Shown in pieces: positions 31,949 to 40,023 of a DNA stretch of 64,000 nucleotides (position 1 is its first letter; each line of letters begins with the position of its first letter). The notes beneath the pieces were generated by a model. It was given only the letters and a program-made list of their open reading frames with translations. It did not search any database and had not been told where the DNA came from. Both the position numbers and the translations under genes were made by a program. This DNA comes from an uncultured Collinsella sp. (lineage in GTDB: Bacteria; Actinomycetota; Coriobacteriia; Coriobacteriales; Coriobacteriaceae): assembly GCA_959020715.1 (NCBI GenBank), contig CAUESV010000008.1, positions 27,448 to 91,447 of the forward strand, read 5' to 3'.

Positions 31949-33301
31949 TTAGCTCTGAGCTCGCACGCGAGCGGCGCCGAGTTCGGTCAGATGGTATTTC
32001 TGGCCATGCTTGATGACCAAGCCGGCCTGCGCCAAGTCATTGAGCGTGCGTGACCAAGTGGGGGCCGAGTTTCCAAACGCCCTCGCCAGATCGGTTGCAC
32101 CGCACGCTTGATTTTGTGCCAGATAGCCCAGCGCGGCGTTGCCGCGATCGCTTACGAACACGTCCGGTTTTGGCTGCGCATACTGATTTGCTGCATTAGG
32201 ATACATCATTTGAGCTGCTGGTTGTTGAGAACTCTGCACCGGCGGCATTTGCTGTTGAAAACTTTGAGGCCACTGTTGGTAAGGCTGCGGAGGCACCTGC
32301 TGGGCCCAGAGGTTGTACTGCTGCTGTGGCATCTGCTGGTACGGCTGCTGATATCCCTGCTGGTACTGCTGCGGGAACTGCTGGCCATAACCCAGTGGCG
32401 GCATCTGATGATATGGATATCCCTGTTGGTTCGGCTGATAACCCATTTGCTGGCCACCCGGTGCCCCCGTCGCCTGCTGCATTGTTGCTGTATCCTGATC
32501 CGCCAGCGGCATGGCCTCTGGCATGTTTGGCGGCATCGACATCGATGCCGCCTGGGGCTCTTGTGTAGGAAGCATTCCGGCCTGCTGCATCTGTCCCACG
32601 GGGGGCTGCATCTGCTGCGTTGCCATGGGCTGCTGCGCAAAAGCTCCCGGCAGGGGATATGTGGGATGCTCCGTCTCGGGCCGTACAGCAGCACCGCGTC
32701 CGCCGGCACGCTCGATTTCCTGCACGCGTTTAGGGTTCAGGCTTACCGTAACCACGGTGCCGTTGCCCATGTTGTCCTCGATGGATACGGCGCCGCCGGC
32801 GTTTTCCAAATACTCCTGCACCATGGGAAACCCTGCTCCGGTTCCACGGATATAGCGCTTCATCTTGCTGTTTGCGCTGGTAACGCCAAAGTCGAAAGCA
32901 CGTTCCTTGTCGTCGATGCCGGGTCCTTGGTCAGCAAAGCGGATGGTGTCTCCGCCGTCCAGAATCGAGATGATGGGCTCGGCAAAGTGTGCGTGGATAA
33001 AGTTTTCGACAATCTCGCGGATGACCATGAGCGAGATATGGCCACCTTGTTCTTTCATGCACTGGTAGACGGTGTTGGTCGTCTCTTCCAAATACGTGCG
33101 GACATCTTGCGGATCAATGACGATCACACGCGGTGTCGACAGCATGTCGTCATAGACGGCGATGCGCGCGGCGTACATGGCTTTTGGCGCCTGCGTGGTC
33201 GTCTGCTCGCCTTCCTCACGCTCTTCGCGCACGCCGGTGATGTGCTCGTTGTCGGGTGCCGGGTCTCCGGAATCGACCATGGTGTAAAAGTCGTCAGACA
33301 T
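31949..33301 (-). CDS. GHKL ATPase with Q/P/M-rich linker and C-terminal winged helix
   Basis: A 450-residue protein with no single family I can name. Residues ~60-190 form a histidine-kinase-type (GHKL) ATPase: N box REIVENFIHAH (Asn100), G1 DQGPGID (124-130), G2 GTGAGFPM (153-160). There is no phospho-acceptor His domain, as in SpoIIAB/RsbW-type kinases. Residues ~215-385 are a low-complexity Gln/Pro/Met/Tyr-rich linker. The last ~55 residues look like a winged helix (ATDLARAFGNSAPTWSRTLNDLAQAGL). It precedes dnaA by 15 bp and borders the predicted origin. A role in sensing state to regulate dnaA or the origin is inference. Confidence 0.85.
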   Translation of the reverse strand: MSDDFYTMVDSGDPAPDNEHITGVREEREEGEQTTTQAPKAMYAARIAVYDDMLSTPRVIVIDPQDVRTYLEETTNTVYQCMKEQGGHISLMVIREIVENFIHAHFAEPIISILDGGDTIRFADQGPGIDDKERAFDFGVTSANSKMKRYIRGTGAGFPMVQEYLENAGGAVSIEDNMGNGTVVTVSLNPKRVQEIERAGGRGAAVRPETEHPTYPLPGAFAQQPMATQQMQPPVGQMQQAGMLPTQEPQAASMSMPPNMPEAMPLADQDTATMQQATGAPGGQQMGYQPNQQGYPYHQMPPLGYGQQFPQQYQQGYQQPYQQMPQQQYNLWAQQVPPQPYQQWPQSFQQQMPPVQSSQQPAAQMMYPNAANQYAQPKPDVFVSDRGNAALGYLAQNQACGATDLARAFGNSAPTWSRTLNDLAQAGLVIKHGQKYHLTELGAARVRAQS

Positions 33302-33540
33302 GCCGCTCGCAATCTTTCAAAAGGTTTCGAACAAATAGTAGCTCACTGTGCAATGTTTCTCATCTTTCGACAACTTTTCAAAACCTGTTGAAAACTTTGG
33401 AAAACGGACGAAAAGTTCTCAACATTGCCAACATGACCTGTTGAAAACTCGATGAAATATCGTGAAAAGTTGTCATACACCGCTAAATCGAGCTCGGCTT
33501 ATGCGGGAACCGTGTGAACTGCGCAACCTTTTACCTTTGA
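33302..33540. promoter_or_regulatory. Predicted origin of replication (oriC) region
   Basis: An AT-rich gap between the leftward ATPase gene and rightward rpmH. TGTTGAAAA (the complement of TTTTCAACA) occurs at 33386-33394 and 33439-33447, both inside the longer word CCTGTTGAAAACT, with related words CTTTTCAAAAC and GTGAAAAGTTG nearby. Gene direction flips here and the classic origin-proximal genes surround it. No canonical TTATCCACA box is present. Replication initiation at this spot is inferred. Confidence 0.7.
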
Positions 33541-33544
33541 TTTC

Positions 33545-33574
33545 TTGACATTTGAACATTGATTTCCCTACAAT
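33545..33574 (+). promoter_or_regulatory. Predicted promoter of rpmH operon
   Basis: TTGACA (33545-33550), an 18-bp spacer and TACAAT (33569-33574), about 70 bp upstream of rpmH; a near-consensus housekeeping promoter. Confidence 0.8.
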
Positions 33575-33646
33575 CTTCAAGCTCACGTGTCTATATCTGC
33601 GTCCGCGCCCCCGCGGACACTCGAAATGCAGCAGGAGGAACTTAAG

Positions 33647-33781
33647 ATGAAGCGTACGTATCAGCCTAATAAGCGTAAGCGTGCCAAGACCCATGGCTTC
33701 CGTGCCCGTATGGCCACTAAGGGTGGTCGTGCCGTGCTCGCCCGTCGTCGCGCCAAGGGCCGCAAGCGTCTCACTGTCTAG
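33647..33781 (+). CDS. rpmH: Ribosomal protein bL34
   Basis: A 44-residue very basic large-subunit protein, MKRTYQPNKRKRAKTHGFRA, ending RKRLTV; full family length. ATG at 33647 with GGAGGA upstream. An in-frame start at 33587 would add a non-conserved stretch. First gene of the rightward rpmH-rnpA-yidD-yidC-jag run. Confidence 0.98.
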   Translation: MKRTYQPNKRKRAKTHGFRARMATKGGRAVLARRRAKGRKRLTV

Positions 33782-33801
33782 CAGCGATACACACATCTCG
33801 C

Positions 33802-34140
33802 ATGAAGACTATTAAGTCTCGGCAAGATTTCGAGCATGTGTTCAGTCAGGGGCGTCGTTTCAATCACCCTCTGATTCGAATGACCATATGTGAATCGGTT
33901 GGCGAAGGCGACTCCGGAAGGGTCGCCTTCGTTGGTGCTAAACGGCTCGGTTGTGCTGTCGTGCGCAACCGTTCTAAGCGTGTGATGCGCGAGGCCGCCC
34001 GCAGCTGTGGATTTCCCGTTGCGGGTTATGACATCATCTTGTTCGCAACTCCCAAGACGAGGGTTTCCTCGCCGCAGGAGATGGACAAGGCGTTGCGTTC
34101 GCTTATGAAACGCGCCGGCGTTGCCGGGGAGGAGCGATGA
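33802..34140 (+). CDS. rnpA: Ribonuclease P protein component
   Basis: Protein subunit of RNase P, which trims tRNA 5' ends. The 112-residue protein has the family core VGAKRLGCAVVRNRSKRVMREAAR, including the RNR motif. The ATG at 33802 lacks a strong ribosome binding site. It lies 20 bp after rpmH and its end overlaps yidD by 4 bp. Confidence 0.96.
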   Translation: MKTIKSRQDFEHVFSQGRRFNHPLIRMTICESVGEGDSGRVAFVGAKRLGCAVVRNRSKRVMREAARSCGFPVAGYDIILFATPKTRVSSPQEMDKALRSLMKRAGVAGEER

Positions 34141-34361
34141 GCAATCACGTTTTGCGACGTGTTGCCATCGCTCCTATTCGCATATATCAACAGGTTATTT
34201 CGCCCTTATTGCCTGACGCCTGCATTTATTACCCAACGTGCTCGCAATACGCCGTCCAGGCGATTGAGAAGCACGGCGTTTTGAGAGGCTGCTGGCTTGC
34301 CGTGAGGCGCATCGCTCGCTGCAATCCCCTGCACGTCGGCGGTTATGACCCTGTGCCCTAG
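34137..34361 (+). CDS. yidD: Membrane protein insertion efficiency factor YidD
   Basis: A 74-residue protein with the family signature IRIYQQVISPLLPDACIYYPTCSQYA and RCNPLHVGGYDPVP, including the conserved cysteines. Thought to aid YidC-dependent insertion. Overlaps rnpA by 4 bp (ATGA) and precedes yidC by 29 bp, the standard order. Confidence 0.96.
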   Translation: MSNHVLRRVAIAPIRIYQQVISPLLPDACIYYPTCSQYAVQAIEKHGVLRGCWLAVRRIARCNPLHVGGYDPVP

Positions 34362-34390
34362 CGGGCACTCGCTATCGGAGGAAAACTTAC

Positions 34391-35161
34391 ATGTGGGATT
34401 GGATCGTTAACATCCTTTTCGAGCTGCTCAAGCTCATCCAGACCTTTGCGGTCGACTGGGGCCTGTCCATCATCATCCTGGTGGTCATCATCCGTCTGCT
34501 GTTGACGCCGCTCATGCTCAAGTCGACTAAGTCGACGGCTCGTATGCAGGTGCTGCAGCCCAAGATGCTCGAGATTCAGGAGCGCTATGCCGACGATCCT
34601 CAGCGTCAGGCCGAGGAGATGCAGAAGTTCTACAGCGAGAACAAGTTCAATCCGCTGGCCGGCTGTCTGCCGCTTCTGATTCAGATGCCTATCCTGTTCG
34701 CCCTGTTTACGCTGCTGCGTAACCTGCCGCAGTACTTTAACGACGGCACGTTCTCGTTCTTCAACATCCTGCCCGACCTGACCACCACGCCGAGCGCTTC
34801 CTTTGCCGATGGCTTTATGGTTGCGCTGCCTGCGCTGGTTTGCCTGATTCTGTTTGCCGTTCTCACCTTGATTCCGCAGCTTTATATGTCGCGCAATCAA
34901 ACTGGCCAGCAGGCCCAAAGCATGCGCATGATGGCCGTCGTCATGACCGTCATGATGCTTTGGATGGGTTGGAGCCTGCCCGTCGGCGTTCTGCTGTACT
35001 ACGATGTGTCTTCTGCCTGGCAGGTTATCCAGCAGATCTTCGTGACGCAGAAGGTTATCGACAAGGCTAAGTCCGATGAGGAGGAGCGTCTTAAGAACGC
35101 TCCGCTGCAGGTTGAGGTCACTCGTCGCGAGAAGAAGCCGCGCCCGCACAAGAAGAAGTAG
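34391..35161 (+). CDS. yidC: Membrane protein insertase YidC/Oxa1
   Basis: Inserts proteins into the cytoplasmic membrane. The 256-residue protein is the short Gram-positive/actinobacterial form with five predicted membrane helices (WGLSIIILVVIIRLLLTPL, LAGCLPLLIQMPILFALF) and a basic tail (REKKPRPHKKK). No obvious lipobox. ATG with GGAGG upstream. Part of the rpmH operon. Confidence 0.95.
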   Translation: MWDWIVNILFELLKLIQTFAVDWGLSIIILVVIIRLLLTPLMLKSTKSTARMQVLQPKMLEIQERYADDPQRQAEEMQKFYSENKFNPLAGCLPLLIQMPILFALFTLLRNLPQYFNDGTFSFFNILPDLTTTPSASFADGFMVALPALVCLILFAVLTLIPQLYMSRNQTGQQAQSMRMMAVVMTVMMLWMGWSLPVGVLLYYDVSSAWQVIQQIFVTQKVIDKAKSDEEERLKNAPLQVEVTRREKKPRPHKKK

Positions 35162-35205
35162 TGGGATATCAATCTTATTTAGGTACCTAACTTTTGGAGT
35201 ACGTT

Positions 35206-35775
35206 ATGTCTGAAGAGATCATCGAGGATATGCTTGAGGAGGTTGCCCCGCAGGTTGCGGGCGATTATCCCGAGATTGCACAGCGCTACAAGGCTGGTGA
35301 AGAGCTGACCGATGAGGAGCTCGACACCATTGCCGATGTTGCGATTTCCATCCTGCGTTCCATCCTTTCGCACTTCGATGCCGCCAACTCTCCTATCGAT
35401 GAGTATGAGGGCGACGAGGGTGAGCTGATTTTGGATGTAACGGCTCCCGACCTTGCTGTTCTTATTGGCCGTCATGGTCGCACTCTTGATGCCCTTCAGG
35501 TTATGTTCTCTTTGCTGGTGAGCCGCAAGCTTGGCTTTAGGTATCCGGTTGTAGTGGACGTCGAGGGATACAAGAGCCGCCGTCAGGACAAGGTTGCCTC
35601 CATGGCTCAGTCTGCTGCCGAGCGTGCCATCCGCACTCATAAGAGTGTTTCGCTTCCGCCCATGAATGCCTATGAGCGCCGACTGGTTCACATTGCACTT
35701 CGTGGCAATGATGCCGTCGATACTCATTCTGAGGGTTCTGACCCTGATCGCCATGTGGTGATTGTTGCTCGATAA
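35206..35775 (+). CDS. Jag/KhpB-type KH-R3H RNA-binding protein
   Basis: A 189-residue cytoplasmic protein with an acidic N-terminus (~60 residues), a KH domain with the IGRHGRTLDALQ loop and a C-terminal R3H domain (ERRLVHIALRGNDAVDTHSEG). Family members (Jag/KhpB/EloR) bind RNA and affect cell elongation in other bacteria. I chose ATG 35206 with GGAG 6 bp upstream. Last gene before a strong terminator. Confidence 0.93.
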   Translation: MSEEIIEDMLEEVAPQVAGDYPEIAQRYKAGEELTDEELDTIADVAISILRSILSHFDAANSPIDEYEGDEGELILDVTAPDLAVLIGRHGRTLDALQVMFSLLVSRKLGFRYPVVVDVEGYKSRRQDKVASMAQSAAERAIRTHKSVSLPPMNAYERRLVHIALRGNDAVDTHSEGSDPDRHVVIVAR

Positions 35776-35794
35776 TCTACTCGAGCTTATGCTT

Positions 35795-35826
35795 AGGGGA
35801 CGTGGTTTCCACGTCCCCTTTTTTTG
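35795..35826 (+). terminator. Terminator after the rpmH-jag operon
   Basis: Perfect 11-bp stem AGGGGACGTGG / CCACGTCCCCT with TTT loop, followed by a T run. Confidence 0.95.
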
Positions 35827-35871
35827 TCAAAAGTTCTCGATACACTGATTTTTGTCAGAAAGGAGCTTTCG

Positions 35872-36609
35872 TTGTTAGTACTTACTGATCAGCAGGCTGA
35901 CGAGATGTTGAACCGTCTAACTTCCTATTGCAAAGAGTATTCCTTGAGCGTAACTGATGTTGAACTGAGGAAATGTATTCAGCATTTGGATTTGGTTCTG
36001 GAAACAAATAAGACTACGAATCTTACCCGTATTCTTAACGTAGAAGATGCTGCGGTACTTCATATCCTTGACTCACTTGTTTTGCTTCCCTATATCAATA
36101 AGGCTCCTGAGGGAGCTTTGCTCGATATGGGAACAGGTGCGGGCTTCCCTGGTATTCCGTTAACCATAACCACGCATCGTAAAGCTACTTATATTGACTC
36201 TGTTGGCAAGAAGGTTGATGCTGTCAATTCTTTTGTCCATGTTCTTGGATTGAAACATGCTCATGCCGTTCATGATCGTCTTGAAGAATATGCTCGAAGC
36301 CATAAGAAACAGTTCTCTGTCGTAACCGCCCGCGCACTGGCCCCTCTACCGATTCTTGTTGAGTATGCGGCTCCGTACCTCAAGGATGGAGGGTTATTTG
36401 TTATCACCAAGGGCAATCCATCAGAAGAGGAGCTTGCCTCTGGCATGTCAGCTGCTAAGATCTGCGGTTTCACTTCGCTTCTGAATGACGCAATCGATTT
36501 GCCTGAAGGCCTGGGTCACAGGGAGTTCATTGTTCTTAAGAAGAGTCATTCAGCATCCGTTTCATTGCCTCGTGCAAATGGCATGGCAAAGAAGAATCCG
36601 CTTGCCTAG
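35872..36609 (+). CDS. rsmG: 16S rRNA (guanine-N7) methyltransferase RsmG/GidB
   Basis: Methylates G527 of 16S rRNA using S-adenosylmethionine. The 245-residue protein has NLTRILNVEDAAVLHILDSL, the SAM-binding LLDMGTGAGFPGIPL and VTARALAPLPILVEYA. The TTG at 35872 is preceded by AAAGGAG 6 bp away; a longer frame would start in the terminator's T run. Codons are noticeably AT-richer than in the ribosomal genes. It sits just before three parS sites and parAB, as in many bacteria. Confidence 0.93.
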   Translation: MLVLTDQQADEMLNRLTSYCKEYSLSVTDVELRKCIQHLDLVLETNKTTNLTRILNVEDAAVLHILDSLVLLPYINKAPEGALLDMGTGAGFPGIPLTITTHRKATYIDSVGKKVDAVNSFVHVLGLKHAHAVHDRLEEYARSHKKQFSVVTARALAPLPILVEYAAPYLKDGGLFVITKGNPSEEELASGMSAAKICGFTSLLNDAIDLPEGLGHREFIVLKKSHSASVSLPRANGMAKKNPLA

Positions 36610-36610
36610 A

Positions 36611-36626
36611 TGTTTCACGTGAAACA
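36611..36626. promoter_or_regulatory. parS site 1
   Basis: Exact 16-bp palindrome TGTTTCACGTGAAACA, the ParB-binding consensus. Confidence 0.97.
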
Positions 36627-36649
36627 TAATAGATATTAACAACTTGCAG

Positions 36650-36665
36650 TGTTTCACGTGAAACA
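36650..36665. promoter_or_regulatory. parS site 2
   Basis: Exact 16-bp palindrome TGTTTCACGTGAAACA, 39 bp from site 1. Confidence 0.97.
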
Positions 36666-36688
36666 TGGCGGTTGATATCGATTCGGAA

Positions 36689-36704
36689 TGTTTCACGTGA
36701 AACA
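36689..36704. promoter_or_regulatory. parS site 3
   Basis: Exact 16-bp palindrome TGTTTCACGTGAAACA, 39 bp from site 2 and 40 bp before parA. Confidence 0.97.
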
Positions 36705-36743
36705 TCCTCCGTTTGACAGCTTTAATACACACCAGGAGGGACC

Positions 36744-37544
36744 GTGGGATTTCGCGACGTTAAGCGTTCTAAGAGCGCAAAAGACACGCGTATCATTGCA
36801 ATCATCAATCAAAAAGGCGGCGTCGGTAAGTCAACGACAGCTGTAAATCTTGCAGCAGCACTTGGTGAGCAGGGTCGTAAGACACTGATTGTCGATTTTG
36901 ATCCACAGGGAAACAGCACCAGTGGATTTGGAATTGAAAAAGAAGACCTTGATCACTGCATCTATGATGCATTGTTGAATGATGTGCCGGCAGAATCGCT
37001 TGTTCTTGATACAAATTGCAAAAAGGTATTCGTAATTCCGGCAACAATTCAGCTTGCAGGCGCCGAAATTGAGCTCGTAAGCGCAATTGCTCGTGAAACC
37101 CGCCTCAAGGATTTGCTTGAGCCGATTCAGGACGAGTTCGATTTCATTTTCATTGACTGTCCTCCTTCGCTCGGCCTGCTTACTATCAATGCCTTGACCG
37201 CAGCAGACAGCGTTTTGATTCCGATCCAGTGCGAGTATTACGCACTCGAGGGCGTTACGAAGCTGCTTGAGTCAATGAAAATGGTCAAATCACGTCTGAA
37301 CAAGGGTTTAGACACCTATGGTGTGCTTATGACCATGTATGACTCGCGTACCTCTCTATCGAATCAGGTTGTTGAGGAGGTTCAATCGTACTTTGGTGAT
37401 AAGGCGTTTAAGACGCTAGTCCCTCGTACGGTTAAAATCTCCGAAGCTCCGTCTTTTGGAGAACCGGTAATTACCTATGCACCTCAGAATAAGGGTGCAA
37501 AAGCGTATATGAACCTTGCAAAAGAGGTGATCAAGCGTGCCTAG
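36744..37544 (+). CDS. parA: Chromosome partitioning ATPase ParA/Soj
   Basis: Walker-type ATPase that moves ParB-parS complexes apart. The 266-residue protein has the deviant Walker A KGGVGKSTT (24-32), FDPQGNSTSGFG, and FIDCPPSLGLLT. GTG start at 36744 with GGAGGG upstream. Directly follows the parS cluster and overlaps parB by 8 bp. Confidence 0.97.
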   Translation: MGFRDVKRSKSAKDTRIIAIINQKGGVGKSTTAVNLAAALGEQGRKTLIVDFDPQGNSTSGFGIEKEDLDHCIYDALLNDVPAESLVLDTNCKKVFVIPATIQLAGAEIELVSAIARETRLKDLLEPIQDEFDFIFIDCPPSLGLLTINALTAADSVLIPIQCEYYALEGVTKLLESMKMVKSRLNKGLDTYGVLMTMYDSRTSLSNQVVEEVQSYFGDKAFKTLVPRTVKISEAPSFGEPVITYAPQNKGAKAYMNLAKEVIKRA

Positions 37545-38442
37545 TGCAAAAAAACGCGGCGGATTGGGACGTGGACTCAATGCTTTGGTCTCAGAGGCCG
37601 AGTATGAGACCGGTGGTTCGGCTGCATCCGCTTCAAAGGCTGCATCTGAAACGAAACTACCTATTGAGGATATTGTTCCCAACCCTAACCAGCCACGAAT
37701 TCACTTTAACGAAACTGAACTTCGCGAGTTGAGCGAGTCAATCCAAGAACATGGCGTTTTGCAGCCTCTTTTGGTTCGCAAGCATGGAAACGGCTATGAG
37801 ATCATCGCTGGAGAGCGTCGTTACCAGGCGTCGAAGCTTGCTGGTCTTGAGGAGCTGCCTGTCATCATTAAAGATGTTAATGATGAAGAGATGCTGGCTC
37901 TTGCTCTTATCGAAAACCTTCAGCGTTCTGATCTGAATCCCGTCGAAGAGGCTAAGGGCTATCGCCAGCTTATCGATGCCAGTGGTATGACCCAGGAGGC
38001 ATTGTCGAAGGCGGTAAGCAAGTCACGCTCTGCAATTACAAACTCACTGCGTCTTCTCGATCTCCCCGAGGTAGTTCAGCAGATGATTTTTGAGGGCAAA
38101 CTTACTGCTGGTCATGCACGTGCGATTCTTGCAGTTCCCTATGAGGACGCGCGTATTCGACTTGCAGAGAAGGTTGTTGCGGAGGGCCTTTCCGTAAGAG
38201 CGACAGAAAATCTTGCTCCGTTGTTTTCTGCCGGAGAGACACCTAAGACGCCTAGGCCTGCAACGCCTCAGTCTTTTAAAAAGGCTGCCCGTGTGCTTCG
38301 TCAGGTATTTAATACTAACGTGCGTGTGAAGAGCTCGCGTGGAAAGAATAAGATTGAGATTGAGTTTAAAGACGAGGAAGAGCTCTCTCGTATTCTTGGC
38401 GAAATGATTCAGTTTGATCAAGGAGGCCAAGATGAGGAATAA
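37537..38442 (+). CDS. parB: Chromosome partitioning protein ParB/Spo0J
   Basis: CTP-dependent DNA clamp that loads at parS. The 301-residue protein starts PSAKKRGGLGRGLNALV, has NPNQPR and the GERRYQASK CTP-binding box, ENLQRSDLNPVEEA, a helix-turn-helix that reads parS, and an acidic C-terminal dimer domain. GTG start within the parA end. Confidence 0.97.
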   Translation: MPSAKKRGGLGRGLNALVSEAEYETGGSAASASKAASETKLPIEDIVPNPNQPRIHFNETELRELSESIQEHGVLQPLLVRKHGNGYEIIAGERRYQASKLAGLEELPVIIKDVNDEEMLALALIENLQRSDLNPVEEAKGYRQLIDASGMTQEALSKAVSKSRSAITNSLRLLDLPEVVQQMIFEGKLTAGHARAILAVPYEDARIRLAEKVVAEGLSVRATENLAPLFSAGETPKTPRPATPQSFKKAARVLRQVFNTNVRVKSSRGKNKIEIEFKDEEELSRILGEMIQFDQGGQDEE

Positions 38443-38686
38443 GATTTTAACAGCGATTGCATTGGCGACGACTATTGCGGCTGGTGCCTTTGCTGGATAT
38501 AAGATCGCGACAGACGATGAACTTAGAGTTCGTTTGCTTCGTGGTGCGCAAGATATCGTCGATACTTCCAAGAAAAAAATGGATGTTATGACCGAAGATG
38601 TTGCCATGCGTACTGCTCAGGTAACGAAGAATCCCAAGATTAATCAAGGTTGGGTTAGCAACCAATGGGAAAATGTAGGCTATTAG
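38432..38686 (+). CDS. Small membrane-anchored protein overlapping parB
   Basis: An 84-residue protein: an N-terminal hydrophobic helix (KILTAIALATTIAAGAFAGYK, residues ~4-24) followed by a charged helical region. Resembles YtxH-like small proteins loosely. ATG 38432 with AAGGAGG 6 bp upstream; overlaps parB by 11 bp, so it is translated with parAB. No function known to me. Confidence 0.8.
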   Translation: MRNKILTAIALATTIAAGAFAGYKIATDDELRVRLLRGAQDIVDTSKKKMDVMTEDVAMRTAQVTKNPKINQGWVSNQWENVGY

Positions 38687-38715
38687 GTACCTAACAATTA
38701 CCCGCTATATTTTGA

Positions 38716-38756
38716 AGGGTCCTTGTCTGAATCATGAGACAAGGACCCCTTATTTT
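38716..38756 (+). terminator. Terminator after the parAB unit
   Basis: GGGTCCTTGTCT pairs with AGACAAGGACCC, followed by CCTTATTTT. Confidence 0.9.
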
Positions 38757-38812
38757 GGCCGTAATAAATGGGACAGGTAGCAGCTGATTCAAAATTAAGG
38801 TCAATAAATGAA

Positions 38813-38847
38813 ACGACCCTGGTTGCATATTCTGCAACCGGGGTCGT
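38813..38847 (-). terminator. Terminator after rlmN
   Basis: ACGACCC(T)GGTTGCA pairs with TGCAACC(G)GGGTCGT; the minus strand continues TTCATTTATT. Confidence 0.85.
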
Positions 38848-38851
38848 TCGA

Positions 38852-38867
38852 TGTTTCACATGAAACG
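38852..38867. promoter_or_regulatory. Degenerate parS-like site
   Basis: TGTTTCACATGAAACG differs from the parS consensus at two positions. It lies between rlmN and its terminator, about 2.1 kb from the main cluster. Confidence 0.55.
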
Positions 38868-38885
38868 TTTTGGGGTGCGACTCCC

Positions 38886-39938
38886 CTATGCGTTCTTCTG
38901 AACTTTGAAGCGCTGCTTCAGCTGTCCGCAAGCGGCGTCAATATCGTTACCACGGGAGTTACGAATCGTGGTCTCGATGCCACGGGACTCAAGACGACGC
39001 TGGAGATCCTCAACCTTATGAATCGGCGACGGCTTGAGCGGGCTACCCTCGATGTCGTTAAGCTGAATGAGGTTAACGTGGCACAGCGTTCCCTCGCAGA
39101 AGTCGCAGAGCGCCTGCATCTCGGGATTCGTATCGTTGACGCCTTCGATCATGGCATACTCATAGGTCGGGCGGCGGCCAGTCTTCTCGGTGTAGAGTTG
39201 AAGCGCCTCGTGAAGGCGAAGCAGCGTATACTTCTTAACACCGGGCATGAGCTTATTGCGCGTCGACTGGATGGCGGAATGCAGGGAAACGGCAAGCGTG
39301 AATTGCTCGGGGATGTCGGCAAATTTGCGAATACCGGGAATAACGCCGCTGGTAGAGACGGTGAGGTGACGAGCGCCGATACCGATGCCGTCGGGGTCGT
39401 TGAGGATCCGCAGCGCCTTGAGAACCTCGTCGTAGTTGGCAAACGGCTCGCCCTGGCCCATGAAGACAACGCTCGTGGCGCGCTCGCCAAAGTCGTTGGA
39501 TACATGAAGTACCTGGTCGACGATCTCTTGAGCGGTCAGAGAACGCTTGAGGCCGTTGAGACCGGTAGCGCAAAAGGCGCAGCCCATGCCACAGCCTGCC
39601 TGGGTGGAAACGCAGACGGAAAGCTTGTTGCGACGGGGCATGCCGACGGTCTCGACGGAAATGCCGTCGTGGTACTCGAGCAGGTACTTGCGAGAGCCAT
39701 CTTTGGAAACCTGCTTGGTGAGTTCAGTGGGCGTGTCAAAGGCAAAGGCCTCTTTAAGCTGCTCGCGGAAAGCCTTGGGAAGGTTGGTCATGTCGTCGAA
39801 CGAACAAACGTTCTTCTCAAAGACCCATTCGATGAGCTGCTTCGCGCGGAAGGCGGGCTGGCCAAGTTCGGCCACGAGCTCACGAATATCGTTTTGGCTC
39901 AAGTCGCGAATGTCCTGAGATTTAGTCCTGGGATTCAT
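38886..39938 (-). CDS. rlmN: 23S rRNA/tRNA adenine-C2 methyltransferase RlmN
   Basis: Radical SAM enzyme that methylates A2503 of 23S rRNA. The 350-residue protein has the iron-sulfur motif CGMGCAFC (Cys116, 120, 123), VVFMGQGEPFANYDEV, and the DAACGQL C-terminal cysteine region. ATG 39938 with AAAGG upstream. It faces parAB across two terminators and is divergent from ddl. Confidence 0.96.
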   Translation of the reverse strand: MNPRTKSQDIRDLSQNDIRELVAELGQPAFRAKQLIEWVFEKNVCSFDDMTNLPKAFREQLKEAFAFDTPTELTKQVSKDGSRKYLLEYHDGISVETVGMPRRNKLSVCVSTQAGCGMGCAFCATGLNGLKRSLTAQEIVDQVLHVSNDFGERATSVVFMGQGEPFANYDEVLKALRILNDPDGIGIGARHLTVSTSGVIPGIRKFADIPEQFTLAVSLHSAIQSTRNKLMPGVKKYTLLRLHEALQLYTEKTGRRPTYEYAMIEGVNDTNPEMQALCDFCEGTLCHVNLIQLNDIEGSPLKPSPIHKVEDLQRRLESRGIETTIRNSRGNDIDAACGQLKQRFKVQKNA

Positions 39939-39953
39939 GGAAGCCTTTCGATT

Positions 39954-39983
39954 TTGGGGAAACGTAGAGGGTATCGCTACAAT
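39954..39983 (+). promoter_or_regulatory. Predicted promoter of ddl
   Basis: TTGGGG (39954-39959), 18-bp spacer, TACAAT (39978-39983), about 40 bp before the ddl start. Confidence 0.55.
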
Positions 39984-40023
39984 ATGGTATCAGCTGCAGA
40001 AATTATAGAGGAGGAGTCTGCCC

